A stretch of 64,000 nucleotides of DNA from Plutella xylostella (taxonomy: Eukaryota; Arthropoda; Insecta; Lepidoptera; Plutellidae), in NCBI RefSeq assembly GCF_932276165.1, contig NC_064009.1:10478001-10542000 (forward strand). The letters are read 5' to 3'. The notes beneath the pieces were generated by a model, which saw nothing but the letters and a program-made list of their open reading frames with translations, was not told the origin of the DNA and did not search any database. Shown one piece after another: positions 54,001-63,730 of this stretch; the stretch's first letter is position 1, and each line of letters opens with the position of its first letter. Both the position numbers and the translations under genes were made by a program.

Positions 54001-57000
54001 TGTTGGTGATACCTAAATCGATTTGATATTGAAATGTCTTATTTGAGGGCTTATGGGTTGATAATGTTTTGAAGCTGAGGTGCGTAAGAAGTTGTCGTAA
54101 GATATTCTTTTTAAATTAAACTTTTTTTTACGTTGTGAATATTTAAAAAAAAATGTTTAACTCTTTTGAGGTAAGTATTGTGTCTGATTTGGGTCAATTA
54201 ATGCACATTTGATTATTTTACACTTTTTTATGCAAAACAACTAAAAAAATATTGAAATATGGCTAGTTTTTTAGGGTTCCGTAGCCAAAATGGCAAAAAC
54301 GGAACCCTTATAGTTTCGTCATGTCCGTCTGTCCGTCTGTCCGTCTGTCCGTCTGTCACAGCCGATTTACTCGGAAACTATAAGTACTACAGTGATGAAA
54401 TTTGATGGGAATATGTGTTGTATGAACCGCTACAAAAATATGACACTAAATAGTAAAAAAAAGAATTGGGGGTGGGGCCCCCCATACATGTAACTGAGGG
54501 ATGAAATTTTTTTTTTCGATGTACATACCCGTGTGGGGTATCAATGGAAAGGTCTTTTAAAATGATATAAAGTTTTTTAAAAAACATTTTTCTTAAAGTG
54601 AACGGTTTTTGAGATATCAGCTCTCAAAGTCGTAAAAAGTATGTCCCCCCCCCTCTATTTTTATAACTACGGGGTATAAAATTCTAAAAAAAATAGAGGT
54701 GATGCATGCTAATTAACTCTTTCAACGATTTTTGGTTTGATCAAAGTATCTCTTATAGTTTTTGAGATAGGTTGATTTAACTACGGAACCCTTTGTGCGC
54801 GAGCCCGACTCGCACTTGGCCGGTTTTTTTATTTTCGGTGTTAAGCATAACAATGTGACAAAAAAATAAAAATAAACTTAAATATTGAATATTTTAGAGA
54901 AGGTTAAGTTTTGGATAATGCAATGTAGGGTTCAATCGACTGAAAAAGGCCTTCCTCTATCGCCTCCTGAAGGGATCGGGTCTACTTGCAAATAACCCTG
55001 TATACTGTCAAAATATGCTTTTTTATTATGTTTAGGTCTTATGAAACTATTAACTATAATATGTAAAGTTTCATTTCCCAAATTAAATAAATAATACCAA
55101 ATGATAAAGTAAGACTGGAAATGTGATTAACAGGGTAACTTGTAATAAAAAGGTTATAGACGAATGGATTTAGATTTTGGACGACCGAATGGCGTAGTGG
55201 TTAGTGACTCTGACTACTGAGCCGATGGTCCCGGGTTCGATTCCCGGCTGGGGCAGATATTTGTTTAAACACAGATATTTGTTCTCGGGTCTTGGATGTG
55301 CCCGTAAAATGGCAATAGGCCCGCCCCCTATTACATTGGGACTAACATAACACTCTGGCGAAAAGTGGGTGCAGCAATGCACCTCTGCCTACCCCGCAAG
55401 GGAGTACATTAGTACAAGGCGTGAGTGCGTGTGTGTGTGATTTAGATTTTGTTAACCTATCTACCATTATTTTCAAATAGTTTTTTAATAAGTACTGATA
55501 TTCGCAAACATTCGCACAAAATTTTGCGAATGCGAATGCGAATGCGAATATCCAAAAAAATGCGAATATTCGCGAATGCGAATGCGAATGCGAATATTCG
55601 TTACATCACTAGTATGTACATCAAAAAAAAAAATTTCATCCCTCAGTTACATGTATGGGGGGCCCCACCCCCAATTTTTTTTTTTACTATTTAGTGTCAT
55701 ATTTTTGTAGCGGTTCATACAACACATATTCCCATCAAATTTCATCACTGTAGTACTTATAGTTTCCGAGTAAATCGGCTGTGACAGACGGACAGACGGA
55801 CATGACGAAACTATAAGGGTTCCGTTTTTGCCATTTTGGCTACGGAACCCTAAAAATGGGTTTGTCTTGCAATTATAGGTATTTCTGATACGGTCTCCAG
55901 TGCATCATATTCATGAAATCGAATACCTACTGTTCTTATAAATAATGTACCTAAACCTAATAGAAATTATGACTACACCTCACACATTTGCACACACATG
56001 TGAAATGCTAATGCATAAACTATTGTTGCATTTTTACAAGCAGCAAGTATTGCAAACAATAATTTATACCTTTATATTATATAATAATATGTGGGGACTT
56101 CTTCACACATGGCCATCCGACCCCAAGCTAGGCAGAGCCTGTGTTATGGGTATCGGACAGCTGATATATCTACACAAATACATAGATAGATACATATTAA
56201 ATATAAATATCAACACCCAAGACCCGAGTACAAATATTTGTCTTTAAACAAATATCTGCCCCAGCCGGGAATCGAACCGGGACCTTCGGCATAGCAGTCA
56301 GGGCCACTAACCACTACGCCATTCGACCGTCTGTTTTTTAACACCTTTATATTATATTTTACGAACGGTGGTCATTTTATAAGGAGGCCTTTGCCCAACA
56401 GTGGGACACGATACAGGCTACATAAAAAAAAAATATATATTATATTGGCATCGATTCTGAAGGCACACAATACAACGGCAATCGGTTATTTAGCATAATT
56501 ATCTATCACATATCACTGTATCTATCTATGCAGGTAGGTATACCAAGCTAGCTAGCTCTGAGTTGCAGAAAGGAACTTTACGGTATTGTCGACCAATTTA
56601 TTGCTGCCTTGCGTTGACAGTATACGGACAAAAATAGACAGACATAGATATGCTAAGCTTAAAGTTCCTTTCTGCAACTAGGAATAAATATCATGTAATT
56701 CAGCTTAAACCTGTAACCCGCAGGAAATGATCCACCTATCCGTCTGGTCGCACATCCACCGCCTCATAGCGTCGGCAGTGATCTTCGGCACCGCGGTTCT
56801 GTTCATGCTGTGGCTGCCCATCCGCGTCATCAAGTCTGTCCTGCCCGGGTTCCTGCCGTACGCCGTGGCGGTGCATACGGAGGCTCCCGTCAGCGAGCTT
56901 AGTCTTGAGCTGTTGCTGTTACAGGTATGTGAAGATAAAAAGAAAGAAACATTATATTTGATACTGGTCAGAAATGAGACCTGAAGGAAGGCGTAAAAGA

Positions 57001-60000
57001 GGAAGACCAAGAAAGACGTGGCTTTATTGCGTAGAGTGTGTGGAGTGAATGAGGATATGACAAAGGATAGGGTAAAATAGCGTGACATGACGCACAAAGA
57101 TGACCCTAAATAAGTTGACCTTGTGGTAGATGGTATTTGGAATGTGAGGGTGGAAAGAGATGGATGAATTTTATGAGGGAAAGAAATAAAGAAAAGACTT
57201 AACTGACTGACAGCAATCATACTTAATTATAAGTTATATTATACAGTTAGGTAATACTAGGGACGGTTTTGGTTGGGTTGTTGAAGTGTGTTTGACGTAA
57301 GAATTTATTTGCATTCTGATATGGACAGGATTAGGGACTTCATACGAGAATCATCGTAATTATGTAGGTAGGATAGTGATATTTAAAGCTATTGCTTTGA
57401 TAATCATTTAGGAGGTGCTTGATTTATTTACAATTTTTATGACAATACCTTTTAATTAGAAGTTCCCACGCGTAAAATAATGCTTTTCTATTAGATTTAG
57501 CGTGCCTTTATTCTTCTAGTTTTATAGGGAGACATTCATAGACTGTCTTTCATTTTCACATACAATTTACTAATAAACGTTGTATAACATGGGAATAGCT
57601 ATTCCGTATTATAATATTATGTATTTCCGTATTAACATGTTTATCTATATCACAGTCGAGAATGTACAATAAAATCTAAATCAGCTATCCCCACGTTTAT
57701 TAGTAAAGCAGATAATATTTCCGCTTGTTATTTTCCGCTGATTTCAAGCTATACTTTTCCATTGCAGAATTTGGATTGTGTCCAGGTATTATATGTCGGG
57801 ATTTCTTATTGACGCACAAACACCTGTGCACAATATTTATGTACCGCTTACGTACAGTGGAAGACAGCTAAACATAATGGCTAATTGTTGATTCAATTTA
57901 AATCTTATGACGCTGACGTACAAATATAAGAACCTGCTACGATGATGAGGTGTTTTCCCCTGTACCTGTAGATCACCTCACTTAGTTGAGAATGTTATGT
58001 CTGCTTTAGTAAATAAGTAATACCTTTTTGAGTTTAACTTAAAAAGACTAAAGAATCAACGAAAGCCTCGAACGGAACCGTTCTGAAACCCTGATTCTGT
58101 AGACGGCCGAAGGGAATATTATTTAAGTAAATATATATTTTTAGACAAATACAATTTAATTAAGTACGTATACCTAATAAGGTAACAAAAGTAAGCATCA
58201 GAAACAATATTTTACACTTGTAAAAACTCTCTTTACACTGTCCTTGTAAGGCCTTGCCCTAATAATGTTAGTATAATAACTTCTCCCCCTCCAGGTGATC
58301 CTCCCAGCCCTGCTCGAACAGTCCCACACCCGCACATGGCTCAAGGCGGCCCTCCGAGCGTGGTGCGGCGCCGCGGCGGCCGCGCTGGGCCTCCGCTCCT
58401 ACCTGCTGGGGGAGAGAGCTAGAGCCGAGACCCAGCCGCCGCGCGCGCAGCCCGCGCCGCTCGCGCAGCAACACCAGGTGAAGATATACCTATAAAGATA
58501 CTTGACACACAAACAGCCACAAAAATACAGAAAAGAATACAGTACAAAACAACAACACAAATACAGATAATAACACAACATGTTGCTGTACAGAGCGTAA
58601 GCCCGCGCCGCTCGCGCAGCAACACCAGGTAGGGATGAAAATATTTTGGTTTTTGCTAGTCTAGGCATCGTGGGCTCAAGATAGGGAACCGTGGGCGTGG
58701 AGAAGAAGTATCTGTAGCCCTAAGCTTAACAGGGGAGTAAAAGGACTTTAAGTAAGTAGGTCTACGTCTACGTATAGATGGCGCTGTTCGAAAGAATCTT
58801 ACATTCTAGCAACTATGAGCAGTCACACACCCGCACCTGGCTCAAAGCCGCCCTCAGAGCCTGGTGCGGCGCCGCGGCGGCCGCGCTGGGCCTCCGCTCC
58901 TACCTGCTGGGGGAGCGGGCGAGGGCGGAGACGCAGCCGCCGCGCGCGCAGCCCGCGCCGCTCGCACAGCAACACCAGGTAGATAAAGATACATACATAT
59001 GTTTGACATACAGATATAGAAAACAGGTCCAGATCGTCAAAAAGGCAACAATCCTCTGTAATGTTATGGTATGGTGTGTAAGTCTAGGCATAAATGGGGC
59101 TGTTCGAAAGAATCTTATATAGTGTATCCCAAAACTAGAGCGAAATGGCGGCCAACAAGTTCACATGTTTCAAACTGCGAGCTTCATTCCGCTGTGGATT
59201 GTTGATGTGAAGTAAATACGTTTGTTTTAAAAGTGTTTGCTATACCTGCATAGTCATCACAGGTCAATGACCGAATTTCGCTCTTGTTTTGGAATGGACT
59301 ACAGCATTAGCAACTATGTCGCGGCGGCCGCGCTCCTACCTGCTGGGGGAGCGCGCGCGGGCCGAGACGCAGCCGCCGCGCGCGCAGCAACACCAGGTAG
59401 GTTTATGAGTTGGTGGTTTGGTGGTGTAAGCATAGATGGCGCTGTTCGAAAGAATCTTATTATAGTGTATTCCAAAACTAGAGTAAAATTCCGATATCTA
59501 CTCTATATTATATTCTCTGTGGGGGTGTAGGTACCTGCACCTGGCTCTCTCGAATGGAACCTTCGTGCATATGCCCAAGGTCTAAACTGCCTTCCGAAGC
59601 TTGGACCATTTCCCACCACGTTGATCCAATGCGGGTTGGTGGGTTCACATATCTATATTGATGATGATTGATCAAGATATATCCACATTTAAGAATGATT
59701 GATCTAGATATGCAGGTTTCCTCACGATGATTTCCTTCACCCTAAGAACGATGGTATACATTGTCATAAATTAAAAGAACTCATTGGAAAATGTCAGCAG
59801 CGAAATTCGAACCCAAATCTCTGGCATGACTGAGCTACCACCGCTCCATACTTCCGATATCCATTTTTGCAACTTTTTTGTAGAGCCAAAATGATTTTTA
59901 TCTCTATTATTACGATTATTCAATAATAACAACTCCCTTTCCCCCCCAGGCTCTAATGTGGCGCGACGGCCCCGCCGGCTACGAGCCCTACACTCGCGCC

Positions 60001-63000
60001 TCCTGGTTCTACCTCCGCGTGGCTCTACTGCTGGTCCTAGTGGCGATATCCCTGGTTCTAGCCAGTGCTCTGACGCTACTGGTGCCGGTGGCGATAGGGC
60101 GCCGGCTGATGGCGCTGTGGCTGCCCAAGTCTACAGGGCAGGTGCACGAGTTGTATACGGCTGCGTGTGGTGAGTTGTTTTTGGATTATTAAATGATAAT
60201 TTGGCATAGTGACTCTGAGAAATACCTACAGGAAATAATTGTACTACAGAATAAAGATTCATAAAAGTCAGTCACCAAAGCAAAGCTATTCACTTTAGTT
60301 TACCAAATTAGTTACATAGAGACATTAGTTACAATAAGCAGTTTCCGTGAGCTAAGCTTCGCCTTATAAGTTTATAAAGTGTAGTTCAGAGATAATTTGA
60401 TAGCCTATATCTAAGGTGTCTCATGGTCTTCTATTTACTATGTACTTTATATATTTAAGTATATTATCTTTTTGTTGTGTTTCCATTCTAGAAGCACTAT
60501 ATGATTTCTGTAATATCCTATGTTTGTCTATCGAACTATAATTAAGTCTTCATTTAGTTCACAAGCCTACAAGCATCCCAGGGCCTATCTACAACATAAA
60601 CACAGTCCGCTACCCTCCACATTCTTCTATTCTAACCCCCCTTATCCCCTCAATTTTTACAACATACTCTCTACCTACCCTTAGTTATACCTTCTAACCC
60701 CTTCTCCCCAGGTATGTACGTATGCTGGGCGATAGGTCGCGGCGGCGCCCTAGCCGCCGGCTGGGCGCGCGGCGGGCGGCGCCAGCTGTTCCGGCGGCTG
60801 GCGCAGTGGGCGCGCCTGGCCCTGCGCGCCGCCGCCGCCGCCGCCGCGCTGCTGGGCGTAGTGCCGCTGCTGTTTGGACTGTTGTTGGAACTTGTAAGTG
60901 TTATTAGTTACTACCTATGGCTCACAATGGTTTGTCAATGTATCCGCAGTATCAAAAAGTAAAACGGAACCGTTCATCAAACCAATGAAAGTTGTAGAGG
61001 CAATTCGGAAATCGTGGAGAAAACAGCGGTCCCATTGGGTTTCGTTGACTTAATTAAGAAGACATCGACGTTCACTGATGGAACTGCATCCTATGTAGCA
61101 TCGGGATTTTATCAGAGAAATACCTGTCGCACTTTAGAACCAGCACTGAAATCATGAAAAACAAAACAGCGTTCCATTCAGTTTCTTTGACTCTTGTAAG
61201 GAGACGTTAGTGTGAGTTCACTGATAATATGAAGATGTAGAAGTTGACTGATGAAATTCCATCGTGTGTAGCATTCTATACACAAGTAGGTATAATATAG
61301 CGGTAGGTACAGTCAGCTGTTCCGGCGGCTGGCGCAGTGGGCGCGCCTGGCCCTGCGCGCCGCCGCCGCCGCCGCCGCGCTGCTGGGGGTGGTGCCGCTG
61401 CTGTTTGGACTGTTATTGGAGCTTGTGAGTTCATTTGTGTGGGTGAATGGGTATAGGGTGGGATTTTATCAGTGACATTCCCTAGGTGTGGATTATTCAA
61501 TTATGAGTAATTACCGATGTGGTTGAATATAGGGTGGAATTTTGTTAGTGAACTTCGCATTGGAAGTTCAATGTACACATACATTAATTTTCACAATTGT
61601 AATCAAGGTGCCTCGCAAAGCCACTTTTCGCTGCACATTTGTACGCTCGTGATAGGCCATCCAAGGATAGGAGATCCAAGATCTTATCCGTGACACCACC
61701 ACAGCTCTAAAAACAAATAAACCAGCCATTAATAATACATGTATTTCCATCCCCAGGTGCTAGTGATCCCGCTACGAGTACCTCTAGAGCAGTCTCCAGT
61801 CCTCTTCGTCTGGCAGGACTGGGCGCTGGGCGTGCTCTACACGAAGATAGTCTGTGCGCTGACCATGATGGGCCCTGATTGGAGGATGAGGAGGGCCATA
61901 GAGAAGGTGTATAGGGACGGGATACGCGATATTGATCTCAAGTAAGTGGGTTTAAAGCTTGTTTTTTGTAGTGTTATGTTTTACAGTTTTATAGGACATG
62001 GAAATTGCTGCTTTTTGTGTTTTGTACTTTTTATGCAGCGCGACAGATTTACATGAACGGGACATCCGGTATAAGTTGACTTACGGTTGCTTTTTGTTGT
62101 ACGTTTTAAGTTATGAAGTTGTAAGTGCATTTTATAAAGCATTTCCACGTCGTCTACTGACAGACCTGTCATCTTGAAAATGAATAAATTAAAAATGGTC
62201 ATTGACCTACATGCGTATTTGCGTTCTTGGCTCCCAAACTATAATACCTTGTGCTATATGGGTAGGTAGGTTTACTGTATCAAAATAATCGTACAGCATA
62301 AGAAAACCTTCCTTCCTCTCCCCAGATTCATAATAAGCTCTGTAGCGGCGCCAGTCATCCGCTGGCTAGGCCTGGCCCTATGCGTGCCCTACGCCCTCGC
62401 CCACACACTGGGGCCGCTTCTGCTGGCCACGCCGGCGCAGCGCACGCTGCTGGCGCGCCGCCTGCACCCCGCGCTGCTGCTGCTGGGGCTGGCTGCTGCG
62501 CTGCTGGCTCTGCAGGTACGGTTGTGCTAGATTCTAGTATCTAATTCACAGACGTCTATTATACTATATCCCATTCCACGGGGAATACATCCGACAGAAC
62601 CCTTATTACATTCGAATAAGGGTATTTTTTGTTGGTATCAGATGTCTTTCCCGGTGGAAAGGGATATAGTGTATGTTGCAGTAGGGTGTTTCATACAAAT
62701 AATGCTCAACGGCTCGAATTGGTACGGTCGCGATCTCTTATATGCTGTATGCTTGTGACCTTTAGTCGAAAGAGGAGTTGAGAGCGAAATATGCTGTTGG
62801 ATGAGGTCCGAAGGGGTTAGAATGCGTTTGTAGAATACACTTTGGATTAAAGATTTCAATCTTGAACTAACGATGCTATTGCTTTGCGCTAGCCCCTATG
62901 GTTCTATTTCAATACCCCTCGGTCTATTTTAGCAACCGATTGCGTCCTAACGCTGGGAAAGATCTGGAACCTTACCTTTCATCGATCTCTTCACTTGTTA

Positions 63001-63193
63001 GCAGAGTAATTGGATTGTAAAACGGTAATTAAAACTTGTACCTAAAATCCCCTCTCTTTTCCAGATACGCCAGTTCAAGAAGTTGTACGAACACATAAAG
63101 AACGACAAGTATCTCGTCGGCCAAAGATTAGTGAACTACGACCATCGGCGGCCCAAGCCCGCGCCCGTCGCCGCGGCGCCCGCCAACAACTAA
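51007..63193 (+). CDS. MARCHF6/TEB4 (Doa10-type) ER membrane E3 ubiquitin ligase
   Basis: Nine coding exons: 51007-52065, 52152-52403, 56724-56924, 58295-58477, 59950-60169, 60712-60893, 61757-61941, 62326-62515 and 63065-63193; phases all join, giving 866 codons. The N-terminal RING-CH has C12, C15, C29, C31, H39, C42, C55 and C58. Many membrane helices follow. The conserved block NWNPMEWDRAAAEELTW and FWVVSLNTLF lies around 235-275. Later exons hold APVSELSLELLLLQ, LPALLEQSHTRTWLK, HELYTAACG, WQDWALGVLYTK and the C-terminal YEHIKNDKYLVGQRLVNY. The family ubiquitinates misfolded and sterol-regulated proteins at the ER. Exon 1 and the last exons are very GC-rich. Partial copies of exons 4 and 6 lie in the following introns. 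Confidence 0.95.
54267..54830 (-). mobile_element. Unclassified repeat X, copy 2, complete and inverted
   Basis: Complement of the 52741 repeat over its whole length: starts TTTTTTAGGGTTCCGTAGCC and ends CACTTGGCCGGTTTTTTT, with a four-fold GTCCGTCT tract at about 54325-54357. It sits inside the hAT-like element that itself interrupts copy 1. Confidence 0.85.
55180..55438 (+). mobile_element. Complete tRNA-derived SINE with 13-bp duplication
   Basis: The head has polymerase III A- and B-box-like words (GGCGTAGTGGTTAGTGACTC and GGGTTCGATTCCC). The body contains GGCCCGCCCCCTATTACATT and the tail ends in GTGTGTGTG. A 13-bp duplication GATTTAGATTTTG (55167-55179 and 55439-55451) brackets it exactly, showing LINE-mediated insertion. 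A truncated copy is at 19127-19310. Confidence 0.92.
56085..56332 (-). mobile_element. tRNA-derived SINE, second family, minus strand
   Basis: On the plus strand CTGCCCCAGCCGGGAATCGA and CCACTAACCACTACGCCATT are the complements of the B and A boxes; the body includes GGGGACTTCTTCACACATGG and GACCCCAAGCTAGGCAGAGC, a widespread lepidopteran SINE body. Edges are approximate. Confidence 0.8.
56385..56432 (+). mobile_element. LINE 3' tail
   Basis: GGAGGCCTTTGCCCAACAGT then GGGACACGATACAGGCTACA and a run of nine A; same terminus as the minus-strand copy at 49797. Confidence 0.65.
56561..56679. mobile_element. 119-bp MITE in MARCHF6 intron 2
   Basis: AGTTGCAGAAAGGAACTTTA at the left edge and its exact complement at the right edge. 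It ends 44 bp before exon 3, so it lies close to that exon's acceptor and branch region. No clear duplication seen. Confidence 0.6.
56975..57150 (+). pseudogene. Decayed LINE C-terminal fragment
   Basis: The reading RPEGRRKRGRPRKTWLYCV with later stops resembles the extreme C-terminus (RGRPKTRW-type) of lepidopteran LINEs. Heavily decayed. Confidence 0.4.
57151..58294. other. MARCHF6 intron 3, remainder
   Basis: AT-rich intron without recognised repeats or exons. Confidence 0.5.
58594..58628 (+). pseudogene. Partial copy of MARCHF6 exon 4, fragment a
   Basis: After an acceptor-like CTGTACAG, the last 29 bases of exon 4 (GCCCGCGCCGCTCGCGCAGC then AACACCAG) are repeated exactly and again followed by a donor, GTAGGG. 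As an exon it would be 35 nt and shift the frame. Confidence 0.75.
58817..58978 (+). pseudogene. Partial copy of MARCHF6 exon 4, fragment b (162 nt)
   Basis: Matches exon 4 positions 58316-58477 without any gap over 162 nt and stays open (EQSHTRTWLKAALRAWC...). The first 21 nt of the exon and its acceptor are missing; TTCTAG at about 58809 is the nearest AG. The donor CAG|GTAGAT is kept. Changes relative to exon 4 are few and mostly silent. Confidence 0.85.
59122..59302. mobile_element. MITE-like palindrome in MARCHF6 intron 4
   Basis: CCAAAACTAGAGCGAAAT near 59131 and the complement of CCAAAACAAGAGCGAAAT near 59290 form inverted ends. A truncated third tip, CCAAAACTAGAGTAAAAT, is at about 59470. 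Carried along in the exon 4 duplication array. Confidence 0.5.
59319..59396 (+). pseudogene. Partial copy of MARCHF6 exon 4, fragment c
   Basis: Starts in the GCGGCGGCCGCGCT block, has two internal deletions relative to exon 4 (around CTCCGCTCC and CCCGCGCCGCTCG), and keeps the donor CAG|GTAGGT. Upstream it shares TAGCAACTATG with fragment b, and downstream the GCTGTTCGAAAGAATCTTA block, so these are copies of one duplicated unit. Confidence 0.8.
59497..59851 (-). mobile_element. tRNA-derived SINE, third family, with 10-bp duplication
   Basis: Flanked by TTCCGATATC (59487-59496 and 59852-59861). On the minus strand the head reads GGTAGCTCAG... and GGGTTCGAATTTC (A and B boxes). The body includes GCGGGTTGGTGGGTTCACAT and TGCAGGTTTCCTCACGATG as seen on the plus strand. 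A second copy is at 63731 onwards. Confidence 0.85.
60990..61290. repeat. Diverged tandem duplication in MARCHF6 intron 6
   Basis: Two successive segments of about 150 bp share the order AAAACAGCG, TTCCATT/CCCATTGGGTTT, GACATCG/GACGTTAG, GTTCACTGAT and TGTGTAGCA/TATGTAGCA. It lies directly upstream of the extra exon 6 copy and may be part of the same duplication history. Confidence 0.5.
61314..61424 (+). pseudogene. Partial copy of MARCHF6 exon 6 (111 nt)
   Basis: Aligns without gaps to 60783-60893. I count four differences, all third-position and silent (GGC/GGG, GTA/GTG, TTG/TTA, GAA/GAG). The first 71 nt of the exon are missing; GGTACAG just upstream (ending 61312) could act as an acceptor, and the donor CTT|GTGAGT is stronger than that of the true exon. 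Flanking intron sequence differs from that of exon 6. Confidence 0.85.
62563..62670. mobile_element. 108-bp MITE in MARCHF6 intron 8
   Basis: ACTATATCCCATTCCACGGG at the left and the complement of ACTATATCCCTTTCCACCGG at the right, with inner CCCTTATT / AATAAGGG also inverted. Can fold into one hairpin. Confidence 0.65.
62671..63064. other. MARCHF6 intron 8, remainder
   Basis: No recognised element. It ends in a good acceptor, CTCTCTTTTCCAG. Confidence 0.5.
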
Positions 63194-63565
63194 CTACTCT
63201 GTGACTGTGAATGATGAGAAAAAATTAAATTAAAAATAAGACTGCCGAGTCTATGAGATTCCCCGATCTATGGCCCGGTTGGCGACAACTAGCGCCATCT
63301 AGTAGCGGGTGTGAGTTAGTAAACGCCATCTAGCGGTGTGCGAATGTGATGGGTTGACGTTTTGTTTAGGGAATGTGTGATGAAATGACCGGGAAACATA
63401 GTTTCATTTTATTCATTTATAATGTGTAGGTATTTATTTATAAGTTGAAATTGAATATAATTGTTTTGGTGGTATGGAATTTGTTATTGTTGTCATGAGA
63501 AACTATTTACATATAGATATACCTATGTGATGTAATATTGCAATAAAAAAGTTTGTTTTGACTTA
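63194..63565 (+). terminator. MARCHF6 3' UTR and poly(A) signal
   Basis: The stop TAA is at 63191-63193. AATAAA at 63542-63547 is followed by a T/G-rich stretch (GTTTGTTTTG), as expected for cleavage and polyadenylation about 20 bases later. Confidence 0.6.
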
Positions 63566-63730
63566 ATAATCTTACGTTGAGTTTTGTGAAAGAAAACGGA
63601 AATATTCCCTCACGGATTTTTTACTGTGGTCTAAAATTTTCATAAAACAATAGTCAGAAAATGTTGCTAGGATTTCTGTATTTTTTCCGCTTCATAAAAG
63701 TAGCAGTTATAACTGTATGTCAAAGAAATC

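Larger units (their letters stand above)
53078..55611. mobile_element. hAT-like transposon with GCGAATGCGAAT arrays inside repeat X
   Basis: A perfect 8-bp duplication GTATGTAC (53070-53077 and 55612-55619) and inverted ends TAGTGATGTAACGAAT mark 2534 bp. Subterminal zones are arrays of GCGAAT hexamers with ATTCGCGAAT palindromes. The interior contains an inverted second copy of repeat X and a complete SINE. No transposase recognised. Confidence 0.92.
52741..55857 (+). mobile_element. Unclassified repeat X, copy 1, split by a hAT-like element
   Basis: Begins AAAAAAACCGGCCAAGTGCG and ends GGCTACGGAACCCTAAAAA. Without the 53078-55611 insert and one duplication it is about 570 bp, matching copy 2. 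Contains ACAGACGGACAGACGGACA near the right end. No frame and no terminal inverted repeat. The family is very common in Lepidoptera, but I cannot assign its class. It lies in MARCHF6 intron 2. Confidence 0.8.

Noticed and set aside
55185..55258. Functional tRNA gene
   Set aside because: A and B boxes are present, but the segment is the head of a SINE bounded by a 13-bp target duplication, and it continues into the SINE body.
58778..59122. A new gene at 58778-59122 with alanine/arginine-rich protein
   Set aside because: The frame is the truncated copy of MARCHF6 exon 4 with intron on both sides.
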